Source of the DNA: Candidatus Omnitrophota bacterium
GTDB lineage: Bacteria; Omnitrophota; Gorgyraeia; 2-01-FULL-45-10
DNA length: 35,836 nucleotides
Direction of reading: 5' to 3'
Assembly: GCA_020057115.1 (NCBI GenBank)
Contig: JAGVGJ010000034.1
Coordinates: 1 to 35,836 of the forward strand
The notes beneath the pieces are model-generated. The model was not told the DNA's origin and made no database searches. It saw only the letters and a list, made by a program, of their open reading frames with translations. Each line of letters begins with the position of its first letter. Positions within the stretch are counted from its first letter, which is position 1. Position numbers and translations under genes: made by a program. Below are positions 17,638 to 25,704 of this stretch, piece after piece.

Positions 17638-18094
17638 TGCTATTATTCCCCTTTAATTTCTGCTCCAAGTCTTTTATCTGTCCCACGCGCCTGGCATGGC
17701 GTTCTTCGAAATGTTCCGTAGTAAACCAGGCGGTAAGTATCTCCTTCGCCTGGTCTATATTGCTGTAGTTTGACGCGAGCACTATGATATTACAGTCATT
17801 GTGCTCTCTCGCGGACTTCGCGAGCTCTTTATCATAACAGGCCGCCGCCCTGACCCCGTGAAGCTTATTCGCTATTATAGCCATGCCGACGCCTGATTTG
17901 CATATCAAGACGCCTCTGTCCGCATCGGCGCTGGCAACGACCTGAGCCACCTCAAAACCTATTAAAGGATAATCGCTCGACTCTTTTGAGTGAGTTCCCA
18001 TATCCCGGACCTCATGGCCCATCGACTTCAGAAAATCTATTATCTGCCCTTTTAAAACATAACCGCCGTGATCCGCTCCTATCGCTATCTTCAT
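17615..18094 (-). CDS. rpiB: Ribose-5-phosphate isomerase B
   Basis: A 159-residue RpiB/LacB-type sugar-phosphate isomerase, interconverting ribose-5-phosphate and ribulose-5-phosphate in the cytosol. It opens with [16 protein letters not shown], contains the catalytic cysteine loop [11 protein letters not shown] and has the [14 protein letters not shown] stretch, all diagnostic. The protein continues about 10 residues beyond the usual end with a polar tail ([12 protein letters not shown]) whose coding region overlaps the glyA start, so the tail may exist mainly for coupling. It supplies the ribose-5-phosphate precursor of PRPP, consistent with its place in a purine operon. Confidence 0.96.
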   Translation of the reverse strand: MKIAIGADHGGYVLKGQIIDFLKSMGHEVRDMGTHSKESSDYPLIGFEVAQVVASADADRGVLICKSGVGMAIIANKLHGVRAAACYDKELAKSAREHNDCNIIVLASNYSNIDQAKEILTAWFTTEHFEERHARRVGQIKDLEQKLKGNNSNDQSQKM

Positions 18095-18110
18095 TTTATC
18101 GCCTCCGGCA

Positions 18111-18584
18111 TTACAATAATTTTGCTATCCGATCCACCTGGTCCTTGATGACCTCCATAGCAAGCCTGTAGAACTCTATCGGCTTTGCTATTGGGTCGGC
18201 TATCCCGGGAGATTCCGGATAACTCGGCCCATCTTTCCTGCCATACTCTTTTAAGAGATATGTCCTGTAGCTTCCTTCGGGAAAATTCGAATCTATAAAC
18301 TCCCTGTGCGCTTCCTCCATGACCAATATGAGGCCTGCGTCCTTTACTATCTCCTCATTTAACCTTATAGACCTGTGGGATGAGACGTCTACGCCCTCGT
18401 CCTTCATCACCTTCACGGTCTCATCCGTAGGGGGGAACCCGCCGACAGTGCCTATGCCTGCCGATGAGACTTCTATGTCTTGCTTACCCAGCTCTTTAAG
18501 ATACTTCTTCATCAGGCCTTCGGCCATGACTGACCTGCAGCTGTTACCGGTGCACACGAACAGGACCGATTTTATATTACCCAT
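18111..18584 (-). CDS. Low-molecular-weight protein phosphatase (YwlE-like; tyrosine or arginine phosphatase)
   Basis: A 157-residue LMW-PTP fold protein. The P-loop is C11-T-G-N-S15-C-R17-S in VLFVCTGNSCRSVMAE, and the general-acid Asp is D130 in GIADPIAKP. Both catalytic parts are intact. Gene order with tsaC before and rpiB-glyA after is the same as in Bacillus, where the equivalent gene ywlE encodes a protein arginine phosphatase. In YwlE the fifth P-loop residue is Thr and favours phosphoarginine, while classical tyrosine phosphatases have Ile there; here it is Ser, closer to the YwlE type. I therefore lean towards arginine phosphatase, without proof. No McsB-type arginine kinase is in the window. 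The 5' end overlaps tsaC by 8 bases. Confidence 0.88.
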   Translation of the reverse strand: MGNIKSVLFVCTGNSCRSVMAEGLMKKYLKELGKQDIEVSSAGIGTVGGFPPTDETVKVMKDEGVDVSSHRSIRLNEEIVKDAGLILVMEEAHREFIDSNFPEGSYRTYLLKEYGRKDGPSYPESPGIADPIAKPIEFYRLAMEVIKDQVDRIAKLL

Positions 18585-19203
18585 TATGGACCGCTCTTCT
18601 TATGGCCTTCTCTTTTATAGCGCCTTCTCTTAATACCTTGAAAGGCTTTACCGTCATGTCAATGACTGTAGATTCGACCCCGACGTCGGTCTTTCCGGCA
18701 TCGATAAGCATGTCTATCTTGCCGTCCAGCTCTTTTAATACGTCGCTTGCTTTCACAGGCGGCCGCGATCCGCTTAAGTTCGCGCTCGGAGCTGCCACAG
18801 GCACCCTTGATATTTTTATAAGCTCTAGCGCCACCTTATTGGCCGGCATCCTGAAACCTATCTTCTTGCCGCCTTTGGCGGGAAGGACGAGCGTCAACGG
18901 GCCCGGCCAGTATTTATCCATGAGGGCCTTAGCTTCCCCGGTGACCCTGCAGCCCATCTTCCTTATTATGGCGCTTCCGGAGATGTGGACTGTAAAAGGT
19001 TTTCCTTCCGGCCTCTTCTTCACGCGGCACAATCTTGCCATCGCTTTCTTATCAGCGCAATTCGCCGCGAGCCCGTAAACCGTCTCCGTAGGAAAAGCTA
19101 CAAGGCCTCCGAGCCTTATTATCTTGGCGGCGGCCAGGATGGCCTTCCTCTCGGGGCGGGCCGGATCCACTTTTAATACGACCGTATTTTTTAAAGAGCT
19201 CAT
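18577..19203 (-). CDS. tsaC: L-threonylcarbamoyladenylate synthase (TsaC/Sua5 family)
   Basis: 208 residues, YrdC-type fold. The enzyme makes threonylcarbamoyl-AMP from threonine, bicarbonate and ATP, the first step of tRNA t6A37 modification. Diagnostic segments are GGLVAFPTETVYGLAANC, KKRPEGKPFTVHI, WPGPLTLVLPA, FRMPANKVALELI, PVAAPSANLSGSRPP and GVESTVIDM. There is no C-terminal Sua5 domain, so it is the short TsaC/YwlC form. The ATG overlaps the purE stop codon in a 4-base ATGA overlap and its 3' end overlaps the phosphatase gene, so translation is coupled on both sides. Confidence 0.96.
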   Translation of the reverse strand: MSSLKNTVVLKVDPARPERKAILAAAKIIRLGGLVAFPTETVYGLAANCADKKAMARLCRVKKRPEGKPFTVHISGSAIIRKMGCRVTGEAKALMDKYWPGPLTLVLPAKGGKKIGFRMPANKVALELIKISRVPVAAPSANLSGSRPPVKASDVLKELDGKIDMLIDAGKTDVGVESTVIDMTVKPFKVLREGAIKEKAIRRAVHNG

Positions 19204-19700
19204 TTTAATTTTAACTGCTTGTTCTTCTTCCGCACAGCGTCTACTAGAGACGCTTTAAAATCGTCGAGCTTTTTCTGGAGCTTCTTATCGCTTAGGGCGA
19301 GTATCTGGACGGCAAGTATGCCTGCGTTCTTCGCGCCGGCTTTTCCTATCGCAAGCGTAGCGACCGGTATGCCTGACGGCATCTGGACCGTGGAAAGGAG
19401 CGAGTCCAACCCCTTAAGCTCTTTCGATTCCATTGGAACGCCCAGAACCGGCAGCGTCGTATGGCTTGCGATGACGCCTGCAAGGTGCGCCGCTCCGCCG
19501 GCGCCGGCGATTATCACCTTAAAGCCGTCATTTTTGGCTCTCTTGGCGAACTTCGCGGCATCGTCTGGCGTGCGATGGGCCGAGAGGATCCTTACCGTAT
19601 AAGGGACCTTGTTATCTCTAAGCACATTTACCGCTTCTTCCATCGTGGGCAGGTCTGAATCGCTTCCCATGATCACTGCTACTATCGGTCTTGTCGGCAT
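19200..19700 (-). CDS. purE: N5-carboxyaminoimidazole ribonucleotide mutase (class I PurE)
   Basis: 166 residues. It interconverts N5-CAIR and CAIR in purine synthesis. The hallmark VAVIMGSDSDLPTMEEA opens the protein, followed by RILSAHRTPDD with the catalytic histidine, IIAGAGGAAHLAGVIAS and LPVLGVPM. The sequence resembles class I enzymes, which normally need PurK to make N5-CAIR. No purK is in the window, so it must lie elsewhere, or this enzyme uses CO2 and AIR directly as class II enzymes do. It lies 14 bases after purD and overlaps tsaC by 4. Confidence 0.96.
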   Translation of the reverse strand: MPTRPIVAVIMGSDSDLPTMEEAVNVLRDNKVPYTVRILSAHRTPDDAAKFAKRAKNDGFKVIIAGAGGAAHLAGVIASHTTLPVLGVPMESKELKGLDSLLSTVQMPSGIPVATLAIGKAGAKNAGILAVQILALSDKKLQKKLDDFKASLVDAVRKKNKQLKLK

Positions 19701-19714
19701 ATATCTCTCCGGGT

Positions 19715-21004
19715 TTAAACTTTCATCGCCCTGTATCCTATATCTTTTCTATAGTGCATCTTTCCGAAACTTATCTTCTTTACTGCTGCATAGCAGTTGT
19801 CTATCGCGCCCTTTATGTCGCTCCCTAGAGCCGTGACATTCAGAACGCGGCCGCCATTTGTTATATATAATCCTCTTGTATCGGAAGCCCTTGATCCGAG
19901 TTTTGTTCCGGCATGGAAAACCATTACATCCCTCATATTCTTGACATCCCTAAGGCCCTCTATTTCCATGCCCTTCTGAAATTCTCCGGGATATCCGCCC
20001 GATGCCATTACGATGGTGACACAGGGTCTCGGGTCCCAATCAAGACGGTAATGCTCAAGCTCACCCGTGACAGCCTTCTCCATTAGATCCACCAGATCGT
20101 TCCTAAGCCTCGGTAATATCGCCTGGGTCTCCGGGTCGCCGAACCTGACGTTGAATTCGAGCGTCTTCGGTCCGTCCTGAGTGAGCATTATGCCCGCATA
20201 GAGGACGCCTTTATAAGGCTTCCCTTCTTTCGCGAGGCCGTTTATCATAGGATAGATAACGCTATCCATTATCTTCTTGAATATCTCGTCCGTCACGGCA
20301 GGGGCCGGAGAATATGCGCCCATGCCGCCCGTATTCGGCCCTCTGTCCCCGTCGAATACTCTCTTATGGTCCTGGCTTGACGCCAGGGGGACGACATTCT
20401 TTCCGTCAGAAATAACGAGTATCGAGGCCTCTTCCCCCGAGAGGCAGTCCTCTATTATGACCTTGTCCCCGGCGGACCCATAGATCCTCTCCACCATCAT
20501 CTTCTTTACGGCCGTCTTTGCTTCATCGATCGATCTTGCAACGACAACGCCCTTGCCGGCGCAAAGCCCGTCCGCCTTTACGACAACCGGCGCTTGTCTT
20601 GTATCCAGATAGGCAAGCGCCTCTTCAGCCTTGTCAAATACCATAAAATCCGCCGTCGGGACGCCGAAACGCTTCATCGCCTCTTTTGCGAATACCTTGC
20701 TCCCCTCAAGCCTGGCAAGCTCTCCGGAAGGGCCGAATGCCGCAAGACCTTCTTTACGGAACGCATCGACGATACCGGCAACTAGCGGGACTTCGGGGCC
20801 CACGACCGTGAGGCCTATATTATTATCTTTGGCGAATTTCAGAAGGCCTTTTATGTCATCGGCCTGTATATTTACAAGCTCTGCGGATTCCGACATCCCG
20901 CCGTTACCCGGAGCCGAGAAGAGTTTCTCGCACTTACCGCTCTGCCGTATTTTCCAGGCGAGCGCGTGCTCGCGGCCGCCGGAACCGATAACTAATATGC
21001 GCAT
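19715..21004 (-). CDS. purD: Phosphoribosylamine-glycine ligase
   Basis: A 429-residue ATP-grasp enzyme of normal length that joins phosphoribosylamine to glycine with ATP. It opens with MRILVIGSGGREHALAWKI and shows the family segments GPEVPLVAGIVDAFR, VKADGLCAGKGVVVA, the GDRGPNTGGMGAYSPAP loop and LEFNVRFGDPETQ with the metal-binding residues. The last segment, GAIDNCYAAVKKISFGKMHYRKDIG, is the usual C-terminal lid. Its start overlaps the end of purM by 13 bases. Glycine for the reaction can come from GlyA in the same operon. Confidence 0.98.
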   Translation of the reverse strand: MRILVIGSGGREHALAWKIRQSGKCEKLFSAPGNGGMSESAELVNIQADDIKGLLKFAKDNNIGLTVVGPEVPLVAGIVDAFRKEGLAAFGPSGELARLEGSKVFAKEAMKRFGVPTADFMVFDKAEEALAYLDTRQAPVVVKADGLCAGKGVVVARSIDEAKTAVKKMMVERIYGSAGDKVIIEDCLSGEEASILVISDGKNVVPLASSQDHKRVFDGDRGPNTGGMGAYSPAPAVTDEIFKKIMDSVIYPMINGLAKEGKPYKGVLYAGIMLTQDGPKTLEFNVRFGDPETQAILPRLRNDLVDLMEKAVTGELEHYRLDWDPRPCVTIVMASGGYPGEFQKGMEIEGLRDVKNMRDVMVFHAGTKLGSRASDTRGLYITNGGRVLNVTALGSDIKGAIDNCYAAVKKISFGKMHYRKDIGYRAMKV

Positions 21005-22008
21005 GCTGATCCCTTGATGATAACTTCCTTGTTTCCTCTTATTACTTTACCTATCTCATGAGACTTTATCCCATTCTTGAGAAGGATATTTTTTGCTTTA
21101 TCGGTGTCCTTCCTACCGATAGTCATGACCATGCCTATGCCCATGTTGAGAGCGCGATACATCTCCTTGTCTTCGATATTCCCATTCTTCTGGATGATAT
21201 TAAATATTTCCGGGACGCGCCATGAGCGTTTATATATCTCTATGGCCATGCCTTTCGGTATTATCCTGGGAATCTTGTCGTAAAATGCTCCGCCTGTTAT
21301 ATTCGCAATACCTTTGATATTGACCCTGGCCTTTACCGCAAGGACGCCTTTACAGTAAAGTACCGTCGGGGCCAATAGCTCTTTGGAATACTTTTTAAGT
21401 TCTCTTTCGGAAAAGACCTTTCTTGCAAGCGAATAACCATTCGAGTGGAGGCCGCTCGACTCAAGGCCCAAAACTATATCTCCCACCTTTGATGTGCGCC
21501 CGTCTATGACCTCGTTCTTATCGACGATGCCTACCCCGAAACCTGCGAGATCATATTCCCCGGGCGAATACATGCCCGGCATCTCGGCCGTCTCTCCGCC
21601 TATCAGGGCATAACCGGCCCTCCTGCAGCCCTCGGCTATCCCTTTAACGATATCCCTCAAGACATATGATTCGATCTTACCGGTCGCCACATAATCCAGG
21701 AAGAACATCCCTCCGGCGCCTGAACATAGTATGTCGTTCGCGCTCATGGCCACAAGGTCGATACCGACGGTATCATGTTTATCTGCAAGAAATGCTATCT
21801 TAAGCTTCGTGCCCACGCCGTCTGTGGATGATACGAGCACCGGATCGCGAAATTTCTTAAAGTCCGGGCGGAATAGCCCGCCGAAACTGCCGACATCGCT
21901 AATGACGCCCTTTATTTTAGTGAGCGCGGCGAAACGCTTGTAATCTTTAACAAGCGCGTTCGCCTTGTCGATGTCTACGCCGGACGATTTGTACGTTATC
22001 TTCTTCAC
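20992..22008 (-). CDS. purM: Phosphoribosylformylglycinamidine cyclo-ligase
   Basis: 338 residues, the usual AIR synthetase length. It closes the imidazole ring of FGAM with ATP to give AIR. Diagnostic segments are YKSSGVDIDKANALV, VSSTDGVGTKLKIA, TVGIDLVAMSANDILCSGA, LIGGETAEMPGMY, GLESSGLHSNGYSLAR and NITGGAFYDKIPRI. The start codon is GTG at 22008, supported by the canonical N-terminal sequence and by a purC stop only 3 bases upstream. Confidence 0.98.
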   Translation of the reverse strand: MKKITYKSSGVDIDKANALVKDYKRFAALTKIKGVISDVGSFGGLFRPDFKKFRDPVLVSSTDGVGTKLKIAFLADKHDTVGIDLVAMSANDILCSGAGGMFFLDYVATGKIESYVLRDIVKGIAEGCRRAGYALIGGETAEMPGMYSPGEYDLAGFGVGIVDKNEVIDGRTSKVGDIVLGLESSGLHSNGYSLARKVFSERELKKYSKELLAPTVLYCKGVLAVKARVNIKGIANITGGAFYDKIPRIIPKGMAIEIYKRSWRVPEIFNIIQKNGNIEDKEMYRALNMGIGMVMTIGRKDTDKAKNILLKNGIKSHEIGKVIRGNKEVIIKGSACAY

Positions 22009-22011
22009 TGT

Positions 22012-22719
22012 TTACGCCATCACCCTTCTAAGCACTTCCTGGTACGCCTCTTCCACGTTCCCGAGATCCCTGCGGAAGCGGTCCTTGTCGAGCTTCTCCT
22101 TCGTGGTCTTGTCCCAGAGCCTGCATGTGTCGGGAGATATCTCGTCGGCAAGGATCATCGTCTTTCCCTTATATCTGCCGAACTCCAGCTTAAAATCTAC
22201 GAGTATGAGGTTCTTTGAATCGAAGAATTTCTTGAGCGCCTCGTTTACCTTGTACGAGTATTTCTTTATGATCTCCAGCTCTTTAGGCGTTGCTATGCCG
22301 AGGGCCATCACATGGTCGTCGTTTATAAGAGGGTCGTGAAGCTTGTCTTCCTTGTAGTGCCATTCGAGGACCGGCTTCTTGAGTATGATCCCCTCGTCGA
22401 GCGCCAGGAGCTTCGCCATGCCCCCTGCTACTATATTCCTCATCGTGACCTCTATCGGCACGATCTTTACGCGCTTGACCAGCATATCGCGGTCATTGAG
22501 GCGCTTGATAAAATGCGTGGGGATGCCCTTCTTTTCGAGAAGCGTGAATATCTTCTCCGAGAGCTTGTTGTTAACTATGCCCTTATTGCCGATCGTGCCG
22601 CGCTTCGTCGCGTCGAATGCCGTGGCATCATCCTTGAACTCCTGTATCAGGATATCCTGGTCATCGGTCTCGTACAGCCTCTTCGCCTTGCCTTCGTAAA
22701 TGAATTTTCTCTTTTCCAT
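22012..22719 (-). CDS. purC: Phosphoribosylaminoimidazole-succinocarboxamide synthase
   Basis: 235 residues, a normal stand-alone SAICAR synthetase. It condenses CAIR with aspartate using ATP. Family marks are FIYEGKAKRLYETDD, DDATAFDATKRGTIGNKG, PTHFIKRL, PIEVTMRNIVAG, KLEFGRYKG and LADEISPDTCRLWD. An AGGAG ribosome binding site is about 10 bases before the ATG. It follows purB by 20 bases and precedes purM by 3. Confidence 0.98.
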   Translation of the reverse strand: MEKRKFIYEGKAKRLYETDDQDILIQEFKDDATAFDATKRGTIGNKGIVNNKLSEKIFTLLEKKGIPTHFIKRLNDRDMLVKRVKIVPIEVTMRNIVAGGMAKLLALDEGIILKKPVLEWHYKEDKLHDPLINDDHVMALGIATPKELEIIKKYSYKVNEALKKFFDSKNLILVDFKLEFGRYKGKTMILADEISPDTCRLWDKTTKEKLDKDRFRRDLGNVEEAYQEVLRRVMA

Positions 22720-22739
22720 ATTGCGTGCGATCTCCTATT

Positions 22740-24032
22740 TTACACTCCCACTTTCCTGAATATCATCTCCACGTTCCTGACGTGGTACCTGTGATCAAAT
22801 ATATCTTCGACCTCTTCCTTATTTAAGAGCGCGCTTATCTTCTCGTCTTTCATAAGCGCCTCCTTAAAACTTATGCCTTCGGCCTTTGCGGCGAACGCCG
22901 CCTTCTGGACGATATCATATCCCTCGTTTCTCGTCAGGCCCTTCTTTATAAGTTCAAGCAAGAGCCTCCCCGAGAAGACCACCCCCTGGGACATCTCCAG
23001 GTTCTCGAGCATCCTGTCGGAGTTGACCACAAGGCTTGATACTATGCCCGTGAACTTATCGAGCATGTAATCCAGAAGTATCGTTGAGTCCGGGAGTATC
23101 ACCCTCTCTACCGATGAATGGGATATGTCACGCTCATGCCACAGGACCATGTCATCCATCGCGGCGTGGGCATTTGCCCTTAATATCCTCGCAAGGCCCG
23201 ATACCCTTTCGCACAATATGGGGTTCCTCTTGTGCGGCATGGCGCTTGAGCCTTTCTGCGTCTTCGAGAAATATTCCTGGACCTCGCCTATCTCGGTGTG
23301 CTGCAGGTTCCTGAACTCCGTCGTGAATTTTTCAAGAGACGTGCCTGTTATGGCTATGGCCGTAAGGAATTCGGCATGCCTGTCGCGCTGGAGTATCTGG
23401 GTCGCTATATTGGCCGGCTTTAAGCCCATCTTCGCGCATACGTACCTTTCGACGGCCGGATCTATATTCGCGTATGTTCCGACAGCCCCGGATATCTTCC
23501 CTACGCTGACTATCCCGCGCGCCTTTTCGAGCCTTGCGAGATTGCGTTTCATCTCGTCGAAGTAAAGCGCCATCTTGAGCCCGAATGTCATGGGTTCGGC
23601 ATGCACGGAATGCGTGCGGCCTATCATAAGGGTGGTTTTGTGTTTTCTGGCCTTAGTCTTAAGGGCTGCGAGGACTTTCTTCACGTCGGATATTAATATA
23701 TCGCACGCCTCCTGCATTATCGCAGAGAGCGCGGTATCAAGCACATCGCTTGAGGTAAGCCCCATGTGGACGTATTTGGCGTCCTCGCCGATGTATTCAG
23801 AGACATTCTTTATGAAGGCTATGACGTCGTGGTTCGTCACCTTCTCGATCTCTCTTATCCTGTCTACGTTAAAGTCGGCGCGCTTCTTTATATTGGCAAG
23901 GGAGCTCTTCGGTATCTTCCCCTGCCTGGCAAGCGCCTCGCAGGCGTAAAGCTCCACGTCAAGCATCTTCCTGAAGCGGTTCTCGTCGCTCCATATCCCG
24001 GACATCTCCGGCAACGAATATCGTGGTATCAT
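22740..24032 (-). CDS. purB: Adenylosuccinate lyase
   Basis: 430 residues. It cleaves SAICAR to AICAR and adenylosuccinate to AMP, releasing fumarate. It opens with IPRYSLPEMSGIWSDENRF and carries HVHMGLTSSD-type (YVHMGLTSSDVLDTA), GRTHSVHAEPMTFG and the superfamily signature GSSAMPHKRNP with the flexible catalytic loop. It is the first gene of the long purine operon and has a GGAGG ribosome binding site and a strong promoter just upstream. The predicted leader is only about 20 bases, too short for a purine riboswitch. Confidence 0.98.
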   Translation of the reverse strand: MIPRYSLPEMSGIWSDENRFRKMLDVELYACEALARQGKIPKSSLANIKKRADFNVDRIREIEKVTNHDVIAFIKNVSEYIGEDAKYVHMGLTSSDVLDTALSAIMQEACDILISDVKKVLAALKTKARKHKTTLMIGRTHSVHAEPMTFGLKMALYFDEMKRNLARLEKARGIVSVGKISGAVGTYANIDPAVERYVCAKMGLKPANIATQILQRDRHAEFLTAIAITGTSLEKFTTEFRNLQHTEIGEVQEYFSKTQKGSSAMPHKRNPILCERVSGLARILRANAHAAMDDMVLWHERDISHSSVERVILPDSTILLDYMLDKFTGIVSSLVVNSDRMLENLEMSQGVVFSGRLLLELIKKGLTRNEGYDIVQKAAFAAKAEGISFKEALMKDEKISALLNKEEVEDIFDHRYHVRNVEMIFRKVGV

Positions 24033-24059
24033 TTTAGTTTTCCTCCGTCAGAAGATGAT

Positions 24060-24088
24060 ATTTTATCATTAAAAATAAGCCCAGTCAA
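24060..24088 (-). promoter_or_regulatory. Sigma-70-like promoter of the purine operon
   Basis: TTGACT (24083-24088), a 17-base spacer and TAAAAT (24060-24065) on the minus strand ahead of purB. AATGATAAAATATCATC overlaps the -10 box as an imperfect palindrome, a plausible operator position (inference). Confidence 0.6.
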
Positions 24089-24104
24089 AGGGAAATATTC
24101 CCCT

Positions 24105-24134
24105 CTGGACCCCGGACCCCGGCCCCTGGACCCT
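24105..24134. repeat. GGACCCC/GGCCCC repeat cluster
   Basis: Three tandem units of about 10 bases (CTGGACCCCGG, ACCCCGGCC, CCTGGACCC) lie between the purine operon promoter and the homospermidine synthase gene. The same words occur in the hairpin at 192-260, so the two belong to one repeat family. No stable hairpin arm is visible in this copy. Confidence 0.45.
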
Positions 24135-24227
24135 ATAATTTTATATTTGCCTACTAAATAGATTAGTGGTAAAATTTTCTCAAATCAATTTAATGATATG
24201 TTATTATAATCCGAAGGAGCAAAGATC

Positions 24228-25679
24228 ATGATGGAGTTCAATAATAAAGTCCTTTTTATAGGATACGGCTCGGTAGCAAAATGCACCATCCCCATTCTCT
24301 TAAAACATGTCAAGATCCCTTACAAGAATATAACGGTCCTCGATTTTGCCGACCAGCGCGCGGCATTGAAGCAGTGGACCGATAAGGGCATAAAATATTT
24401 CCGGGAAAAAATAGCCCCTACGAACATGGCGCAGGAATTGGCCAAACACGTATCCGCAGGCGGGCTTATAATCGATCTGGCCTGGAACATAGCCTGCACG
24501 GACATACTCCAGTGGTGCCAGGACAATAAGGTCCTTTATGTAAATACATCCGTCGAGGAATGGGACCCTTATGCCGATATCCATAATAAGACGCCTTTCG
24601 AAAAGAGCCTCTATTATAGGCAAATGATCCTGCGCGATATGGTGTCAAAATGGGGCAGCCGTCCTACTACGGCGATCGTTGACCATGGAGCCAACCCGGG
24701 GTTGATCTCGCATTTTACGAAACAGGGCATCGTCGACATAGCGAAAAAGTCCGTCAAGGACAGGACCACGCCGAAGAAAGAGGCAAAGCTCTTGGAAAAG
24801 CTCCTCTCAAAGAAAGATTTTGCGCGCCTTGCCATGGAGCTGGGCATAAAGGTCATACACTGCTCGGAGCGCGACACCCAGATAGCGAACAGGCCTAAGG
24901 CCGTTGATGAGTTTGTCGGCACCTGGTCCATAGAAGGCTTGCGAGAGGAAGGCATATCCCCCGCTGAGATGGGTTGGGGCACTCATGAAAAAGAACTCCC
25001 GGAGCTTGCATATGTCCCGCCATACGGCCCAAAGAACCAGATATTCCTGGCCCGCATGGGCATGAACACCTGGGTAAGGTCATGGATCCCCGACCAGGAG
25101 ATCGTGGGCATGGCCATCCGCCACGGCGAGGCCTTCGGGATATCCGACCGGCTCACCGTATGGAAAGGCAAGAAGGCCGTATACAGGCCGACCGTCCACT
25201 ATGCCTACATGCCGTGCCATGAGACGATATCAAGCCTCCATGAGCTAAGGGCAAGAAATTATGATCTCCAGCCCAGCTGGAGGATAATGAATGACGAGAT
25301 AACGGGCGGTGACGACATACTCGGCGCACTGCTGATGGGACACAAATATAATTCCTGGTGGACCGGATCGATCCTGTCGATAGAAGAGTCCCGAAGGCTC
25401 GTCCCCCACCAGAATGCCACCACTATGCAGGTCGCTATAGGGATCATCGCCGCAGCGATGTGGATGCTAGAGAACCCTAACAAAGGCTACTGCCTGCCGG
25501 ATGACTTGCCGCATGATTATGTGCTTAATATCGCCAAGCCGTATCTCGGCAAGTTCGTATCTAAGGCTTCGGAATGGACTCCGGCGTCGAACTACACGAC
25601 CTTCTTCAAGGAGAACCCCGCGGCCCGTGTAGACACAAAGAACATGTGGCGCTTTAAGAACTTCTTCTTCAAGCCGTAA
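24228..25679 (+). CDS. hss: Homospermidine synthase
   Basis: A 483-residue saccharopine-dehydrogenase-like protein of the bacterial homospermidine synthase family. These enzymes use NAD+ to transfer an aminobutyl group from one polyamine to putrescine, giving sym-homospermidine. The N-terminal Rossmann motif is VLFIGYGSVAKCTIPILL. Family segments include DHGANPGLISHFTKQG, WGTHEKELP, HYAYMPCHETISSLHELR, MNDEITGGDDILGALLMG and WWTGSILSIEESR. Length separates it from the shorter carboxynorspermidine dehydrogenase. AAGGAG lies 8 bases before the first of two adjacent ATG codons. The ornithine decarboxylase gene follows by 25 bases, giving a two-gene polyamine operon. Confidence 0.93.
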   Translation: MMEFNNKVLFIGYGSVAKCTIPILLKHVKIPYKNITVLDFADQRAALKQWTDKGIKYFREKIAPTNMAQELAKHVSAGGLIIDLAWNIACTDILQWCQDNKVLYVNTSVEEWDPYADIHNKTPFEKSLYYRQMILRDMVSKWGSRPTTAIVDHGANPGLISHFTKQGIVDIAKKSVKDRTTPKKEAKLLEKLLSKKDFARLAMELGIKVIHCSERDTQIANRPKAVDEFVGTWSIEGLREEGISPAEMGWGTHEKELPELAYVPPYGPKNQIFLARMGMNTWVRSWIPDQEIVGMAIRHGEAFGISDRLTVWKGKKAVYRPTVHYAYMPCHETISSLHELRARNYDLQPSWRIMNDEITGGDDILGALLMGHKYNSWWTGSILSIEESRRLVPHQNATTMQVAIGIIAAAMWMLENPNKGYCLPDDLPHDYVLNIAKPYLGKFVSKASEWTPASNYTTFFKENPAARVDTKNMWRFKNFFFKP

Positions 25680-25704
25680 TCCAAAATAGGAGAAATGCGA
25701 TAAG

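Noticed and set aside
24033-24090. Purine riboswitch in the purB leader
   Set aside because: The predicted leader is only about 20 bases and no three-helix aptamer sequence is present.
24205-24210. TATAAT as a -10 box for the homospermidine synthase gene
   Set aside because: The start would fall inside the ribosome binding site and no matching -35 box lies at the right distance, so I did not annotate it.
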